Source of the DNA: Falsibacillus pallidus
GTDB taxonomy: Bacteria > Bacillota > Bacilli > Bacillales > DSM-25281
Direction: 5' to 3'
Assembly (NCBI RefSeq): GCF_003350505.1
Contig: NZ_QQAY01000007.1
Span: forward strand, 1 to 64,000
Length of the DNA: 64,000 bases
The notes below the pieces were generated by a model. That model saw nothing but the letters and a program-made list of their open reading frames with translations, was not told the DNA's origin and did no database searches. Of the stretch, positions 41,832 through 51,180 are shown piece after piece; the first letter of the stretch is position 1, and each line of letters begins with the position of its first letter. Made by a program: the position numbers and the translations under genes.

Positions 41832-42758
41832 TTACCCTTCCTGTTCTCTTTGAAGACGCTTTTCCTTTAGCTGCAGATACATTTTTTCTGCATGTTTCAT
41901 CAAAGAGTAATATTGATTTTCAAGCTGTAAATCACTTGAGCTTTCGACTCTCGCTTCGGGAACAGCCGGAGTATCTAACGTTTCACTGGCTTCCGGATTC
42001 ACAGGTTCGTTTTCATCTGTTTTAGATGATTGCATGGATTCCTCGAATAGAGCGAGATTCTTCTGTTTCTTTTTTCGCCGTTGAATATTGCTTTCCATCA
42101 CAAATGGTTCAAAATCCTCTACTGTTTGGATTGGGGAATTGGTGTCTTTAACTGCGGATTCTGCTGTGGATTTTTGATGCTGGTTGAGATTGAGCGGAGG
42201 AAGCGGTGCCACATCGATGATTTCCTGGCTGCTTTTTTTCTCCCCTTTTTCCTGCTTAACCTCTTTAGATGTTTCGTTCTTTTCTTCTTGCTTTTCCTGA
42301 ACCTCTTTTTCTTGCTGCTTTTCTTCTTTCAGCTCTCCGATGTAAAGCTGGGAAATATGGGATTTATTGATTAAGATGCTGTCTTCTTTGCTTAAAAGGA
42401 CAAGGTGTTCGTCATGGCTGCGGCTTAATATTCCCTCAAAGGTGTCTGTTCCGCATTTAAGCGTGATCCATTGATACTGGCACTCCGCCAAAATATCATT
42501 GAGAGATTCACCCTGATTGAATTCGACAGTCGAGTCCTGCGGCTGATAATCCCTCGTATTCTTGGATACAGCTAAGATCTGCTCGAATTTTACATAATGG
42601 GATTGATCCTCGGCTTTTTCCAGTACTAAAAAATCTACTTCCGAGTGGGCCAGCAATCCCTTGACCAATTCCCCGTCCTTTAAAAAAACATCTATCTTAA
42701 AACCCATCAATTCTTTAATGGCATCTATAAAAGACAACTTCTTTTCGTTGTATTCCAA
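41832..42758 (-). CDS. CotB-like spore coat protein, longer form
   Basis: This 308-residue protein has two N-terminal small-barrel modules (about 5-65 and 85-140; LMGFKIDVFLKDGELVKGLLAHSEVDF, YQWITLKCGTDTFEGILSRSHDEHLVLL) similar in layout to B. subtilis CotB. A long charged, Glu/Lys/Gln-rich linker and a C-terminal helix (YYSLMKHAEKMYLQLKEKR) follow. TTG 42758 is chosen because GAGGAGGT lies eight bases upstream. An in-frame ATG at 42788 precedes it. It probably belongs to the spore outer coat. Confidence 0.72.
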   Translation of the reverse strand: MEYNEKKLSFIDAIKELMGFKIDVFLKDGELVKGLLAHSEVDFLVLEKAEDQSHYVKFEQILAVSKNTRDYQPQDSTVEFNQGESLNDILAECQYQWITLKCGTDTFEGILSRSHDEHLVLLSKEDSILINKSHISQLYIGELKEEKQQEKEVQEKQEEKNETSKEVKQEKGEKKSSQEIIDVAPLPPLNLNQHQKSTAESAVKDTNSPIQTVEDFEPFVMESNIQRRKKKQKNLALFEESMQSSKTDENEPVNPEASETLDTPAVPEARVESSSDLQLENQYYSLMKHAEKMYLQLKEKRLQREQEG

Positions 42759-42823
42759 TTTAGGGACCTCCTCATAAAATCTGCACACACTGATGGCTAA
42801 TATACCTACAGTGTATGAAGCCC

Positions 42824-43315
42824 TTACTTGGATTGTTTGTTGTCCTCTTTGTTTTCTTCTTTTTTATCTTCCTTTTTATCCTCGTTTTTCTCAGCTTTGA
42901 CGCCATAGCTGATGCTCTTGATATGGTAAAGGGCGATTCGCACCACTTCTTCGTGATGGACGACTGTGACATAGTTTTCATTTACATCATCGAGGACGCC
43001 TTCCAAAGCGTCATGTCCGCCTCTATTAATTTTGACCCACTGATATCTCATTTGGCCAAGAAGTTCCCCAAACGAATCCGCTTTTAAATAGGCTAGTGTT
43101 TCAGGCATTTCCATGTTGAAATCGAACCCTTTTTTCGCATTGTCCGTCATGCTTTTCACATGGTCGTGCTTGTAATAGACAACGCCGTCTTTTTCTGTCA
43201 AAAGAGTGAAGAAGTCATCTGTGCTCCCCAAGACTAATCCGGTCCTTGCTTCATGTCCGCCTCTATTGATTTTGACTACCTTTCCCTGCAGCCCTCTCAT
43301 TAACTCTCCATTCAT
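42824..43315 (-). CDS. CotB-like spore coat protein, short form
   Basis: This 163-residue protein has two modules that carry the CotB signature: GKVVKINRGGHEARTG with GVVYYKHDHVKSM, and YQWVKINRGGHDALEG with VVRIALYHIKSISYG. B. subtilis CotB reads SINRGGPEAIEG and FHIKSISLG at the same places. It ends in a Lys/Glu/Asp-rich tail, shorter than the Ser-rich CotB tail. GGAGGG lies upstream of ATG 43315. It is the first gene of the minus-strand group, and mother-cell expression is expected. Confidence 0.82.
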   Translation of the reverse strand: MNGELMRGLQGKVVKINRGGHEARTGLVLGSTDDFFTLLTEKDGVVYYKHDHVKSMTDNAKKGFDFNMEMPETLAYLKADSFGELLGQMRYQWVKINRGGHDALEGVLDDVNENYVTVVHHEEVVRIALYHIKSISYGVKAEKNEDKKEDKKEENKEDNKQSK

Positions 43316-43475
43316 TTCCTAATTCCCTCCAATTAATATAAGCATTTTCACTGTAAGTATATGTGTCACGGGAGGACAAGGTACTAGGACAAGGGCCTGT
43401 TTTCTAGCAAATTAGGTGAATATACCAAAGCGATATAGAAGAACACGAGGAGAAAAATCCAGGGGGATGAATAGC

Positions 43476-43511
43476 ATGGGACATCCCTACATATATATGA
43501 AAAAAGAATAG
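43476..43511 (+). CDS. possible 11-residue leader peptide upstream of nuoA
   Basis: ATG GGA CAT ... GAA TAG encodes [11 protein letters not shown], with AGGGGG about ten bases upstream. It ends 25 bases before the nuoA start. Peptides this short arise by chance, so this is only a candidate for a translated leader. Confidence 0.25.
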   Translation: MGHPYIYMKKE

Positions 43512-43536
43512 GCTGACGAAAGAAGGAGGGGAAGTA

Positions 43537-43911
43537 TTGGATCTGCTCAATGTCTATAAAAATAGCACCATCATTCTTCTCATATTTTTGGTCCTGGGGC
43601 TTCTGCTGCCGATTGTGGCGCTTAGCTTAGGGAGGATGCTCCGTCCAAATGTAAGGAGTGAAGCCAAAGAAACGACGTATGAAAGCGGAATTGAGCCATT
43701 CCACGACTCCCGTGTGCAATTCAATGTCCGCTATTATATGTTCGCTCTATTATTTGTCATTTTTGATGTCGAGACGGTTTTTCTTTATCCATGGGCCGCT
43801 GCCTACAATCAGCTTGGGCTGTTTGCACTCGTTGAAATGATCATTTTTATCGCGATGCTTGCCATTGGTCTCCTATATGCTTGGAAGAAGAAGGTGTTGA
43901 CGTGGATGTAA
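43537..43911 (+). CDS. nuoA: NADH-quinone oxidoreductase subunit A
   Basis: This 124-residue membrane subunit has three helices. The conserved loop [24 protein letters not shown] and [11 protein letters not shown] are present. The TTG start at 43537 follows AAGGAGGGGAAG. It is the first of eleven nuo genes, transcribed away from the coat-protein group. Confidence 0.95.
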   Translation: MDLLNVYKNSTIILLIFLVLGLLLPIVALSLGRMLRPNVRSEAKETTYESGIEPFHDSRVQFNVRYYMFALLFVIFDVETVFLYPWAAAYNQLGLFALVEMIIFIAMLAIGLLYAWKKKVLTWM

Positions 43912-44399
43912 GTGTTCAAGAAATGGAAGAAGTGAAACGAAATATATTTTTCTCATCCCTGGAGCAGCTGAAGGGCTGGGCGCGAAGCAATTCACTTTGG
44001 CCGATGACATTCGGGCTAGCCTGCTGTGCCATCGAAATGATGGGATCGGGTTCTGCCCATTATGACCTCGATCGATTCGGTTCATTTTTCAGGACGTCCC
44101 CAAGGCAGTCGGATGTCATGATCGTATCTGGGACGGTGACGAAGAAAATGGCGCCGATTGTCAAACGGCTTTATGATCAGATGCCTGAACCTAAATGGGT
44201 CATTGCCATGGGCTCCTGTGCCACGGCTGGCGGACCATACATAAAGTCGTACAGCGTGGTAAAAGGGGTCGATCAGGTTGTGCCGGTGGATGTGTATATC
44301 CCGGGCTGCCCGCCAAATCCGGCTGCATTGATTTATGGCATCAATAAACTCAAGGAAAAAATTCGCTATGAAGCTAAAACCGGGAAGAAGGTGAAGTAG
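43902..44399 (+). CDS. nuoB: NADH-quinone oxidoreductase subunit B
   Basis: This 165-residue subunit carries the terminal 4Fe-4S cluster N2. The ligands are visible: the tandem Cys of [18 protein letters not shown] and PGCPPNP. The GTG start at 43902 has AAGAAGGTG correctly spaced and overlaps nuoA by ten bases. Confidence 0.95.
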   Translation: MDVSVQEMEEVKRNIFFSSLEQLKGWARSNSLWPMTFGLACCAIEMMGSGSAHYDLDRFGSFFRTSPRQSDVMIVSGTVTKKMAPIVKRLYDQMPEPKWVIAMGSCATAGGPYIKSYSVVKGVDQVVPVDVYIPGCPPNPAALIYGINKLKEKIRYEAKTGKKVK

Positions 44400-44401
44400 C
44401 G

Positions 44402-45898
44402 GTGACGCGGAAAAAAGGGAACAACAGCTTGAAAAAGCAAGCGGCTCGCAAAGCGAGGGAAAAAGCCCGGAAATTGAGGGAAGAAAAACAGCAAGCACTA
44501 AAGTTAATGAAACAAAACGAAGATCAGAAATCGATAGAGGACGAGAAAGAAATCGATAGACTCATAGATTGGCTGGAAGAGCCCGAGGAAGAATCGGTTG
44601 AAGCAGAAGCTGAGGAAACGCCCGTCCAAAAGGAAACCCGGACCGAAACGCTGGAAGAAGGGCTCGATCTTCAGAAGAAAAAGAAAGCTGCTGCAGAAAA
44701 AGCAAAGGCAGAGGCCCCTGCCAAAAAGCAGGCTATCAAGGAGCGTGCAGCTTCTCAGGAGGAACCTGAAACAGAAGAGGAGCTGGAGCCAACTGAGAAT
44801 GAAGAAAAGAAAGAGCCTGATCCAGCTTCGGTGAAAGAAGAAGCTGCCGATTCACAGGAAAATGCATCAGAAGAAGCGGAGGAGCAGGAATCCTCTGCCG
44901 AAACAGACCTGGCGAAGCAAAAGGCAGAAGCAGCTGCCAAAGCAAAAGCCGCGGCCCTTGCACGAAAGAAAGCGAAGGAAGAGGCACAGGCGGCAGCATC
45001 ATCGAAGGAAGCAGAGGCGACGCCAGCGGAACCAGATGATCTCGCCAAACAAAAGGCGGCAGCCGCCGCCAAAGCAAAAGCCGCAGCCCTTGCACGGAAG
45101 AAAGCGAAAGAAGCAGCACAGCAAGCTGAAACAGGGGAAGCAGAAACAGAAAAAACTGACTCTGAATCGGACCTGGCAAAACAGAAAGCAGCAGCCGTAG
45201 CGAAAGCAAAAGCTGCTGCACTCGCAAAGAAAAAAGCGAAAGAGCTGGCAGAAGCTTCTGCTGAGTCTCAGTCGATCGAAAGCCCTGAGGCCGACCTTGC
45301 TGAAGCAAAAGCCAAAGCGGTAGCGGCCGCCAAAGCAAAAGCAAAGGCCGCAGCTGCTGCAAAGGCAAAAGGGAAGGAGACAGGTGCTGAGGAAGAAAGC
45401 CAATCAGTGCCAAAGGCTCCGTCACCGAATCAGCCCTTTCTCGACGAATGCGTCAATGCCATCACGGTTCAGCTTGGGAAGGACGTAATCGAGGAAGCAT
45501 CAATCAATCCATTATCCAAAGATGTACCGACCATAAAGGTCCAAAAAAGCGTCTATTATTCTATCATTTCACTTTTGAAAACAATGGATTATTCCTATAT
45601 GAGCGAGCTGCACGCAACGGATTACGGCACGCATATGGAACTGTATGTGTCCCTTTCTTCTTTTTTAGGCAAAAAGGATGTCGCCGTCAAAGTGGAGCTC
45701 GACCGCAGCAACCCGGAAGTGGAGTCCATCACTTCCCTTTATCCAGGGGCTGAATGGCCGGAATGCGAAGTCTATGATTTGCTCGGGGTCCGCTTCACGG
45801 GCCACCCTGACCTCAGACGGATCTTCTTGGGAGAGGAATGGATCGGCTTCCCGCTCCGCAAGGACTATGAAGAAGCAGAGGAGGTGAGCGAATGGTAA
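44402..45898 (+). CDS. nuoC: NADH-quinone oxidoreductase subunit C with a long repetitive N-terminal extension
   Basis: Of 498 residues only about the last 145 form the usual 30-kDa-subunit domain (EVESITSLYPGAEWPECEVYDLLGVRF and HPDLRRIFL). The first 340 residues are low-complexity Lys/Ala/Glu sequence. They contain four repeats beginning DLAKQKA or DLAEAKA near residues 169, 213, 257 and 298, each with an AKAKAAALARKKAKE helix. The GTG start follows GAAGGTGAAG. The extension is in frame throughout. nuoD overlaps its end by seven bases. Confidence 0.92.
   Translation: MTRKKGNNSLKKQAARKAREKARKLREEKQQALKLMKQNEDQKSIEDEKEIDRLIDWLEEPEEESVEAEAEETPVQKETRTETLEEGLDLQKKKKAAAEKAKAEAPAKKQAIKERAASQEEPETEEELEPTENEEKKEPDPASVKEEAADSQENASEEAEEQESSAETDLAKQKAEAAAKAKAAALARKKAKEEAQAAASSKEAEATPAEPDDLAKQKAAAAAKAKAAALARKKAKEAAQQAETGEAETEKTDSESDLAKQKAAAVAKAKAAALAKKKAKELAEASAESQSIESPEADLAEAKAKAVAAAKAKAKAAAAAKAKGKETGAEEESQSVPKAPSPNQPFLDECVNAITVQLGKDVIEEASINPLSKDVPTIKVQKSVYYSIISLLKTMDYSYMSELHATDYGTHMELYVSLSSFLGKKDVAVKVELDRSNPEVESITSLYPGAEWPECEVYDLLGVRFTGHPDLRRIFLGEEWIGFPLRKDYEEAEEVSEW
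44906..45380 (+). repeat. in-gene tandem repeats of nuoC
   Basis: Four imperfect repeats, about 132 bases apart for the first three and 123 for the last, encode Ala/Lys-rich helices. Such repeats are prone to copy-number change by slippage. Confidence 0.8.
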
Positions 45899-46992
45899 GA
45901 ACCGAAGAAATGATCTTGAATGTAGGGCCGCAGCATCCGAGCACACACGGGGTCTTTCGCCTTGTGCTGACGATCGATGGAGAGACCATCACGAAAGCAG
46001 AGCCTGTGATCGGCTACCTGCACCGCGGCACGGAGAAAATCGCTGAGAACCTGCAATATACGCAGATCATTCCCTACACCGACCGGATGGACTACGTCTC
46101 GGCCATGACGAATAACTATGTCATCTGCCATGCGGTCGAAACGATGATGGCAATCGAACTGCCGGAGCGCGCCGAATTTCTCAGGCTTCTTGCCATGGAG
46201 CTTGGGAGGGTCGCAAGCCACCTCGTCTGGTGGGGCACCTACCTATTGGATATCGGCGCTGTAAGCCCGTTCCTCTACGCCTTCAGGGAACGCGAGATGA
46301 TCATCAACCTGCTCGCTGAACTTTCCGGCGCTCGCCTGACCTTCAACTATATGCGGATCGGCGGGGTGAAATGGGATGCACCGGACGGCTGGATCGATAA
46401 AGTGAAGGCGTTTGTCCCCCATATGCGGAAGGAGCTGAAAGGGTACCACCAGCTCGTGACCGGGAATGAAATTTTCCTGAAGCGCTTGAGGGGAGTCGGC
46501 GTCTATTCGAAGGAAGATGCCCTTCAATATTCCCTGAGCGGGGCCAACCTCAGATGTACGGGGATCAATCGGGATCTGCGAAGAGATGAACCTTACTCCA
46601 TCTACAATCGGTTTGACTTCGATGTCATCACCCGGGAAGAAGGGGACTGCCTTGCCCGCTATGAATGCCGGATGGCGGAAATCGAGGAATCGTTGAAAAT
46701 CATTGAACAGGCAGCAGAGCAATTTCCGGAACAAGGACCGATCATGGCAAAAGTGCCGAAGATCATTAAGCCGCCAAAAGGGGAGGCTTACGTGAAAATC
46801 GAGTCGCCCCGGGGAGAAATCGGCTGCTATATCGCAAGTGAAGGAAAAAAAGAGCCTTACCGGCTGAAATTCAGGAGGCCATCCTTCTATAACCTTCAAA
46901 TTCTCCCGAAGCTCCTGAAAGGCCAGAATATCGCCAATGTCATTGCCATTCTTGGAGCCATTGATATCGTACTCGGGGAGGTGGACGGCTGA
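45892..46992 (+). CDS. nuoD: NADH-quinone oxidoreductase subunit D
   Basis: This 366-residue 49-kDa subunit homologue helps form the quinone site. GPQHPSTHGVFRLVL, GYLHRGTEKIAE and the C-terminal ILGAIDIVLGEVD (with the conserved Asp) are present. It starts inside the end of nuoC and overlaps nuoH by one base. Confidence 0.96.
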   Translation: MVRTEEMILNVGPQHPSTHGVFRLVLTIDGETITKAEPVIGYLHRGTEKIAENLQYTQIIPYTDRMDYVSAMTNNYVICHAVETMMAIELPERAEFLRLLAMELGRVASHLVWWGTYLLDIGAVSPFLYAFREREMIINLLAELSGARLTFNYMRIGGVKWDAPDGWIDKVKAFVPHMRKELKGYHQLVTGNEIFLKRLRGVGVYSKEDALQYSLSGANLRCTGINRDLRRDEPYSIYNRFDFDVITREEGDCLARYECRMAEIEESLKIIEQAAEQFPEQGPIMAKVPKIIKPPKGEAYVKIESPRGEIGCYIASEGKKEPYRLKFRRPSFYNLQILPKLLKGQNIANVIAILGAIDIVLGEVDG

Positions 46993-47996
46993 TGGTACAG
47001 GAGCTGTTGCATGGTACACCGACGTTTGGGAGCACGCTTGGATTTTTTCTCATGGGTGTCATCCTGCTCTTCGTCGTTTTAGGATTTGTGACGTACGCCA
47101 TCCTGGCAGAACGGAAAGTGATGGGCTTCATGCAGCTGAGGCACGGGCCGAATCAGGTCGGCGGCAGATGGGGGCTTCTCCAGACCGTCGCGGATGTTTT
47201 AAAGCTGCTCCTGAAAGAAGATACCATTCCAAAGGCAGCGGACCGGCCGCTGTTTATCATCGCGCCTGTCATTGCCTTTGCGCCGGCGTTCATGGTGCTT
47301 GCGGTCATTCCGTTTACGGACCAGCTTCAGTTTGCCGATATCGGGGTTGGGCTGCTCTACTATATTGCGGTGTCTGGATTGACGACAATCGGTATCCTCA
47401 CGGCAGGATGGGGATCGAATAATAAATACGCCCTATTAGGGGGCATGCGGGCGGCCGCACAGATGATTTCCTATGAAATTCCGCTCGTCATGTCTGTGAT
47501 CGGCGTCATCCTGCTCACGGGGAGCCTGAATCTGCGGGAAATCGTTTCGGCACAGGACAGTGTGTGGTTCATCTTTTATCAGCCGATAGGATTTATCGTC
47601 TTTTTCATTGCATCCATCGCCGAGCTGAACAGGACGCCATTCGACCTGCCTGAAGCGGAATCGGAGCTTGTTGCAGGATATCATGTAGAATACTCCGGGT
47701 TTCGGTGGGCATTTTTTATGCTGTCGGAATATGTGTACCTGTTTGCAATGGCGGCATTGACGACCGTGTTGTTCTTTGGCGGCTGGAGTCCGGCATTCCA
47801 TCTTGATTTCATCCCCGGCCCTATCTGGTTCGCTGTGAAATTCAGCATCATCGTCTTCCTGATGATCTGGCTGCGGGTGACCCTGCCGCGTCTCCGTGCA
47901 GACCAGCTGATGGAGTTCGGATGGAAGGTCCTCCTGCCAATTGCGCTTGGAAACATTGTATTGACGGCTCTCCTGAAGGAATTATTGAACTTGTGA
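46992..47996 (+). CDS. nuoH: NADH-quinone oxidoreductase subunit H
   Basis: This 334-residue membrane subunit has about eight helices. It has GFMQLRHGPNQVGGRWGLLQ, then FIASIAELNRTPFDLPEAESELVAGYHVEYSG, the region that lines the quinone tunnel. It shares a base with the nuoD stop (TGATG). Confidence 0.95.
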   Translation: MVQELLHGTPTFGSTLGFFLMGVILLFVVLGFVTYAILAERKVMGFMQLRHGPNQVGGRWGLLQTVADVLKLLLKEDTIPKAADRPLFIIAPVIAFAPAFMVLAVIPFTDQLQFADIGVGLLYYIAVSGLTTIGILTAGWGSNNKYALLGGMRAAAQMISYEIPLVMSVIGVILLTGSLNLREIVSAQDSVWFIFYQPIGFIVFFIASIAELNRTPFDLPEAESELVAGYHVEYSGFRWAFFMLSEYVYLFAMAALTTVLFFGGWSPAFHLDFIPGPIWFAVKFSIIVFLMIWLRVTLPRLRADQLMEFGWKVLLPIALGNIVLTALLKELLNL

Positions 47997-48012
47997 AGGA
48001 GGAGGGATAACC

Positions 48013-48432
48013 ATGCTTGGATGGACGAAAGGACTTGCCTACACGCTGAAAAATTTATCAAAGGAAAAAGTCACCTACGATTATCCGAATGAGCCGCTGC
48101 CGCTTCCAGACCGGTTCAGGGGCATACAGAAGTTTTACCCGGATAAATGCATCGTCTGCAACATGTGCGTCAATATTTGCCCGACTGACTGCATTTCACT
48201 GACGGGAAAGAAAAACCCAGATCCGGAGAAAAAAGGGAAGGTCATCGAAACGTATGACATCAACTTTGAAATCTGCATCCTCTGCGACCTCTGCACGGAG
48301 GTGTGCCCGACGGAAGCGATCGTCATGACGAATAATTTCGAGCTTTCTCAATATACGAGGGGCGAATTATATAAAGACATGGCCTGGCTTGATGCAAACG
48401 ATAAGAACGTAAGGAAGGAGAACAAGGTATGA
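48013..48432 (+). CDS. nuoI: NADH-quinone oxidoreductase subunit I
   Basis: This 139-residue ferredoxin-type subunit has two 4Fe-4S motifs: CIVCNMCVNICP and CILCDLCTEVCP. It passes electrons towards NuoB. RBS GAAGGAGGAGGG. It overlaps nuoJ by four bases. Confidence 0.96.
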   Translation: MLGWTKGLAYTLKNLSKEKVTYDYPNEPLPLPDRFRGIQKFYPDKCIVCNMCVNICPTDCISLTGKKNPDPEKKGKVIETYDINFEICILCDLCTEVCPTEAIVMTNNFELSQYTRGELYKDMAWLDANDKNVRKENKV

Positions 48433-48938
48433 CGGGTGAATGGTGGATGTTCCTCATATTGTCCCTGATGGCGATCACTGGTGCAGTGCTCATGCTTCAA
48501 TTGACAAAAGTCATTCATATGGTTCTTGCCCTCGTTCTTACATTTGTCAGCATTGCCAGCCTTTATTTCCTGCTGGCGGCCGAATTCATCGCGGTCGTCC
48601 AGCTCCTCATCTACTCCGGGGCAGTGACCATCATTATGCTTTTCGGCATCATGCTGACAAATCGGATGGAAGACCAGGGGAAAAGGGAGTACACCTGGAA
48701 GAAGTGGGGCATTTTCATTGGGGTTCTCGGATTTGCCATCATGGTCTTCACCGCCATCCGCTCCTTGGATTTCGGGACGGCAGGCACGCTTGCAAAAGAC
48801 AATACGAAGGAAATCGGAAAGGCCCTGTACAGCCATTGGATCATCCCGTTTGAATTGGCTTCGGTCCTGCTTTTGGCCGCACTGGTCGGCGCTGTCATTT
48901 TAGCGAAAAAAGAAGACGGGGAGGCGAAAGAATCATGA
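48429..48938 (+). CDS. nuoJ: NADH-quinone oxidoreductase subunit J
   Basis: This 169-residue protein has five predicted helices. The conserved helix [26 protein letters not shown] contains the pi-bulge region. Overlaps of four bases at each end couple it to nuoI and nuoK. Confidence 0.94.
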   Translation: MTGEWWMFLILSLMAITGAVLMLQLTKVIHMVLALVLTFVSIASLYFLLAAEFIAVVQLLIYSGAVTIIMLFGIMLTNRMEDQGKREYTWKKWGIFIGVLGFAIMVFTAIRSLDFGTAGTLAKDNTKEIGKALYSHWIIPFELASVLLLAALVGAVILAKKEDGEAKES

Positions 48939-49249
48939 CATCCATTCCTGTCTCGGGCTATTTGACCGTCGCGCTCCTGCTCTTTTCCATCGGGCTTTTC
49001 GGAGCATTGACGAAGAAAAACACAGTGATTGTCCTGATTTGCATCGAATTGATGCTGAACGCTGTCAATTTAAACCTGGTTGCATTCAGCCGCATGGGAG
49101 CGGTGCCATCCATCGATGGACAGATTTTTGCGTTGTTTTCCATCGCGGTGGCTGCAGCAGAAGCGGCTGTTGGACTGGCCATCCTTCTGGCGCTCTACCG
49201 GAACCGGAAAACCGTCAAGATTACCGAATTCACGGATCTGAAGCATTGA
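48935..49249 (+). CDS. nuoK: NADH-quinone oxidoreductase subunit K
   Basis: This 104-residue protein has three helices with the two buried Glu residues of the proton path, in [13 protein letters not shown] and [12 protein letters not shown]. It is followed by an 83-base gap before nuoL. Confidence 0.95.
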   Translation: MTSIPVSGYLTVALLLFSIGLFGALTKKNTVIVLICIELMLNAVNLNLVAFSRMGAVPSIDGQIFALFSIAVAAAEAAVGLAILLALYRNRKTVKITEFTDLKH

Positions 49250-49332
49250 TTGCTTCTTATATACATTCCTACTCTTGCGTGAACAAAATATTGTTTGCGA
49301 AAAGAGCCATAGACAAAAGGGGTTGAGAAACC

Positions 49333-51180
49333 ATGAATGAGTCCGCATGGCTCATACCGATCGTACCACTGTTAGCCTTTCTCCTGATTCTTTTGCTGCA
49401 AAGGGGAAAAGACCTGGCCGCAGCATATACGGGGATTCTGGCCACCGCCATCTCCTTTCTCCTGTCCGCCATGATCCTTTTTGACGGTGTGGACGGGGAA
49501 AAGTCTTGGGATTGGCTGAAATTCGGCGATTACACTGTGAAAATGGGGTTTGAACTGACGACGCTGAATGTCCTGATGCTCGTCCTGGTCTCATTCATCA
49601 GCCTCATGGTTCAGATCTATTCGCTCGGCTACATGAAAAGCGACAAGCGGATGGCGATTTTTTATGGATACTTGAATTTTTTTACGTTCGCGATGCTGGG
49701 ATTGGTGCTGTCCCCGAATCTGCTTCAGCTGTATTTTTTCTGGGAGCTGGTCGGCCTCGGGTCATTCCTGTTGATCGGATTTTATTTTTACAAACAAGAG
49801 GCGAAGCAGGCTGCAAAAAAAGCGTTCATCATGACGCGGATCGGCGATGTCGGCCTCTTGATCGGGATCATCCTTTTATATTGGAAGACCGGAAGCTTTG
49901 ACTACGATGATATTTTTGCCTCCATCGCATCCGGCGATTTGACGAGCGGCATGATCACGTTGACGGCGCTTCTCATTTTTGTCGGTGCCATGGGGAAATC
50001 AGGGCAGTTCCCGCTCCACTCCTGGCTTCCGGATGCCATGGAAGGACCGACGCCTGTATCCGCATTGATCCACGCTGCAACCATGGTCGCGGCAGGGGTC
50101 TACTTGGTCGCAGACATGTTTCCGCTGTTCGAAGCAAGCAGTGCGGCGCTCCTCACCGTTTCCATCGTCGGTGGGTTCACGGCCATCTTTGCAGCACTAC
50201 TCGGTCTGGTCCAGTACGACATTAAACGGATCCTGGCTTATTCCACTGTGAGTCAGCTCGGCTACATGATGTTGGCGCTCGGTTCTGCGGGATATACGGC
50301 TGGCGTCTTTCATCTATTCACGCACGCCTTCTTTAAATCGCTATTGTTCCTGGCTGCAGGCAGTGTGATCCATGCTGCTCATACACAGGATATCCGGGAC
50401 ATGGGAGGTCTTTGGGGCAAAATGAAATTCACCGCTCCCCTCTTTCTGATCGGGGCACTCGCCTTGACGGGATTCCCGTTCTTTTCAGGGTTCTTCAGCA
50501 AAGAAGCCATTTTCACCGCCATATATGAAAATGGCCCGAATTATTTATTTTGGCTAGCCTTGATCACGGCATTTTTCACATCCATCTATGTGTTCAGGAT
50601 GTTTTTTATGGTATTTTTCAGAAATCGGACAGGGCACACAAGGCACGCAGCCATTCAAGAATCTCCAGCCGTCATGATTGTGCCGATGGCGGTATTGGCG
50701 GTTTTCGCCTTCGGAATCGGCTTTATCGAGAGCCCGTGGAGCAGCCTGTTCAGCGACTGGCTCAGGCCGGATCTGGCACCAGTGCATGCTCCTAGTTGGA
50801 TCATGTTGTATTCGTCTATTTTCTCCTTGATGGGAATCTTTATTGCCTACTACTGCTTTCAAAATCCCGCATTCCCGCCGGAAGCCTGGTCAACGGCAAT
50901 GCCGATTACCCGCCAATTCTTATTGAAGAAAGGGTATATCGACGAAGTCTATGGCTGGACAGTGGTCCTCTTTACGAGAGTATTCGGGAAGTTTTTGAAG
51001 AGGTTTGACAGCTTAATCGTTGAAGGGATTGCTTCAGGTGCGGCGAACCTCTTTCAGAACTTTGGAAAATTCGTTACAAGGACGCAGAACGGGCAGGTTC
51101 AGGTATATGGATTTGCAGCTCTCGCGGGCCTCGTCCTTATCATGCTCGTATTCTTTTTGACAGGGGGCTATTTCGGATGA
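49333..51180 (+). CDS. nuoL: NADH-quinone oxidoreductase subunit L
   Basis: This 615-residue antiporter-like proton pump has SFLLIGFYFYKQEAKQAAKKAFIMTRIGD and GPTPVSALIHAATMVAAGVYLV with the helix-7 Lys and His. A C-terminal extension ends in a final membrane helix. RBS AAAAGGGG. It overlaps nuoM by four bases. Confidence 0.96.
   Translation: MNESAWLIPIVPLLAFLLILLLQRGKDLAAAYTGILATAISFLLSAMILFDGVDGEKSWDWLKFGDYTVKMGFELTTLNVLMLVLVSFISLMVQIYSLGYMKSDKRMAIFYGYLNFFTFAMLGLVLSPNLLQLYFFWELVGLGSFLLIGFYFYKQEAKQAAKKAFIMTRIGDVGLLIGIILLYWKTGSFDYDDIFASIASGDLTSGMITLTALLIFVGAMGKSGQFPLHSWLPDAMEGPTPVSALIHAATMVAAGVYLVADMFPLFEASSAALLTVSIVGGFTAIFAALLGLVQYDIKRILAYSTVSQLGYMMLALGSAGYTAGVFHLFTHAFFKSLLFLAAGSVIHAAHTQDIRDMGGLWGKMKFTAPLFLIGALALTGFPFFSGFFSKEAIFTAIYENGPNYLFWLALITAFFTSIYVFRMFFMVFFRNRTGHTRHAAIQESPAVMIVPMAVLAVFAFGIGFIESPWSSLFSDWLRPDLAPVHAPSWIMLYSSIFSLMGIFIAYYCFQNPAFPPEAWSTAMPITRQFLLKKGYIDEVYGWTVVLFTRVFGKFLKRFDSLIVEGIASGAANLFQNFGKFVTRTQNGQVQVYGFAALAGLVLIMLVFFLTGGYFG

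Noticed and set aside
44736-45425. 229-codon minus-strand frame inside nuoC
   Set aside because: It is the antisense of the Ala/Lys-rich repeats, which lack stop triplets on the complement. The plus-strand gene is certain.
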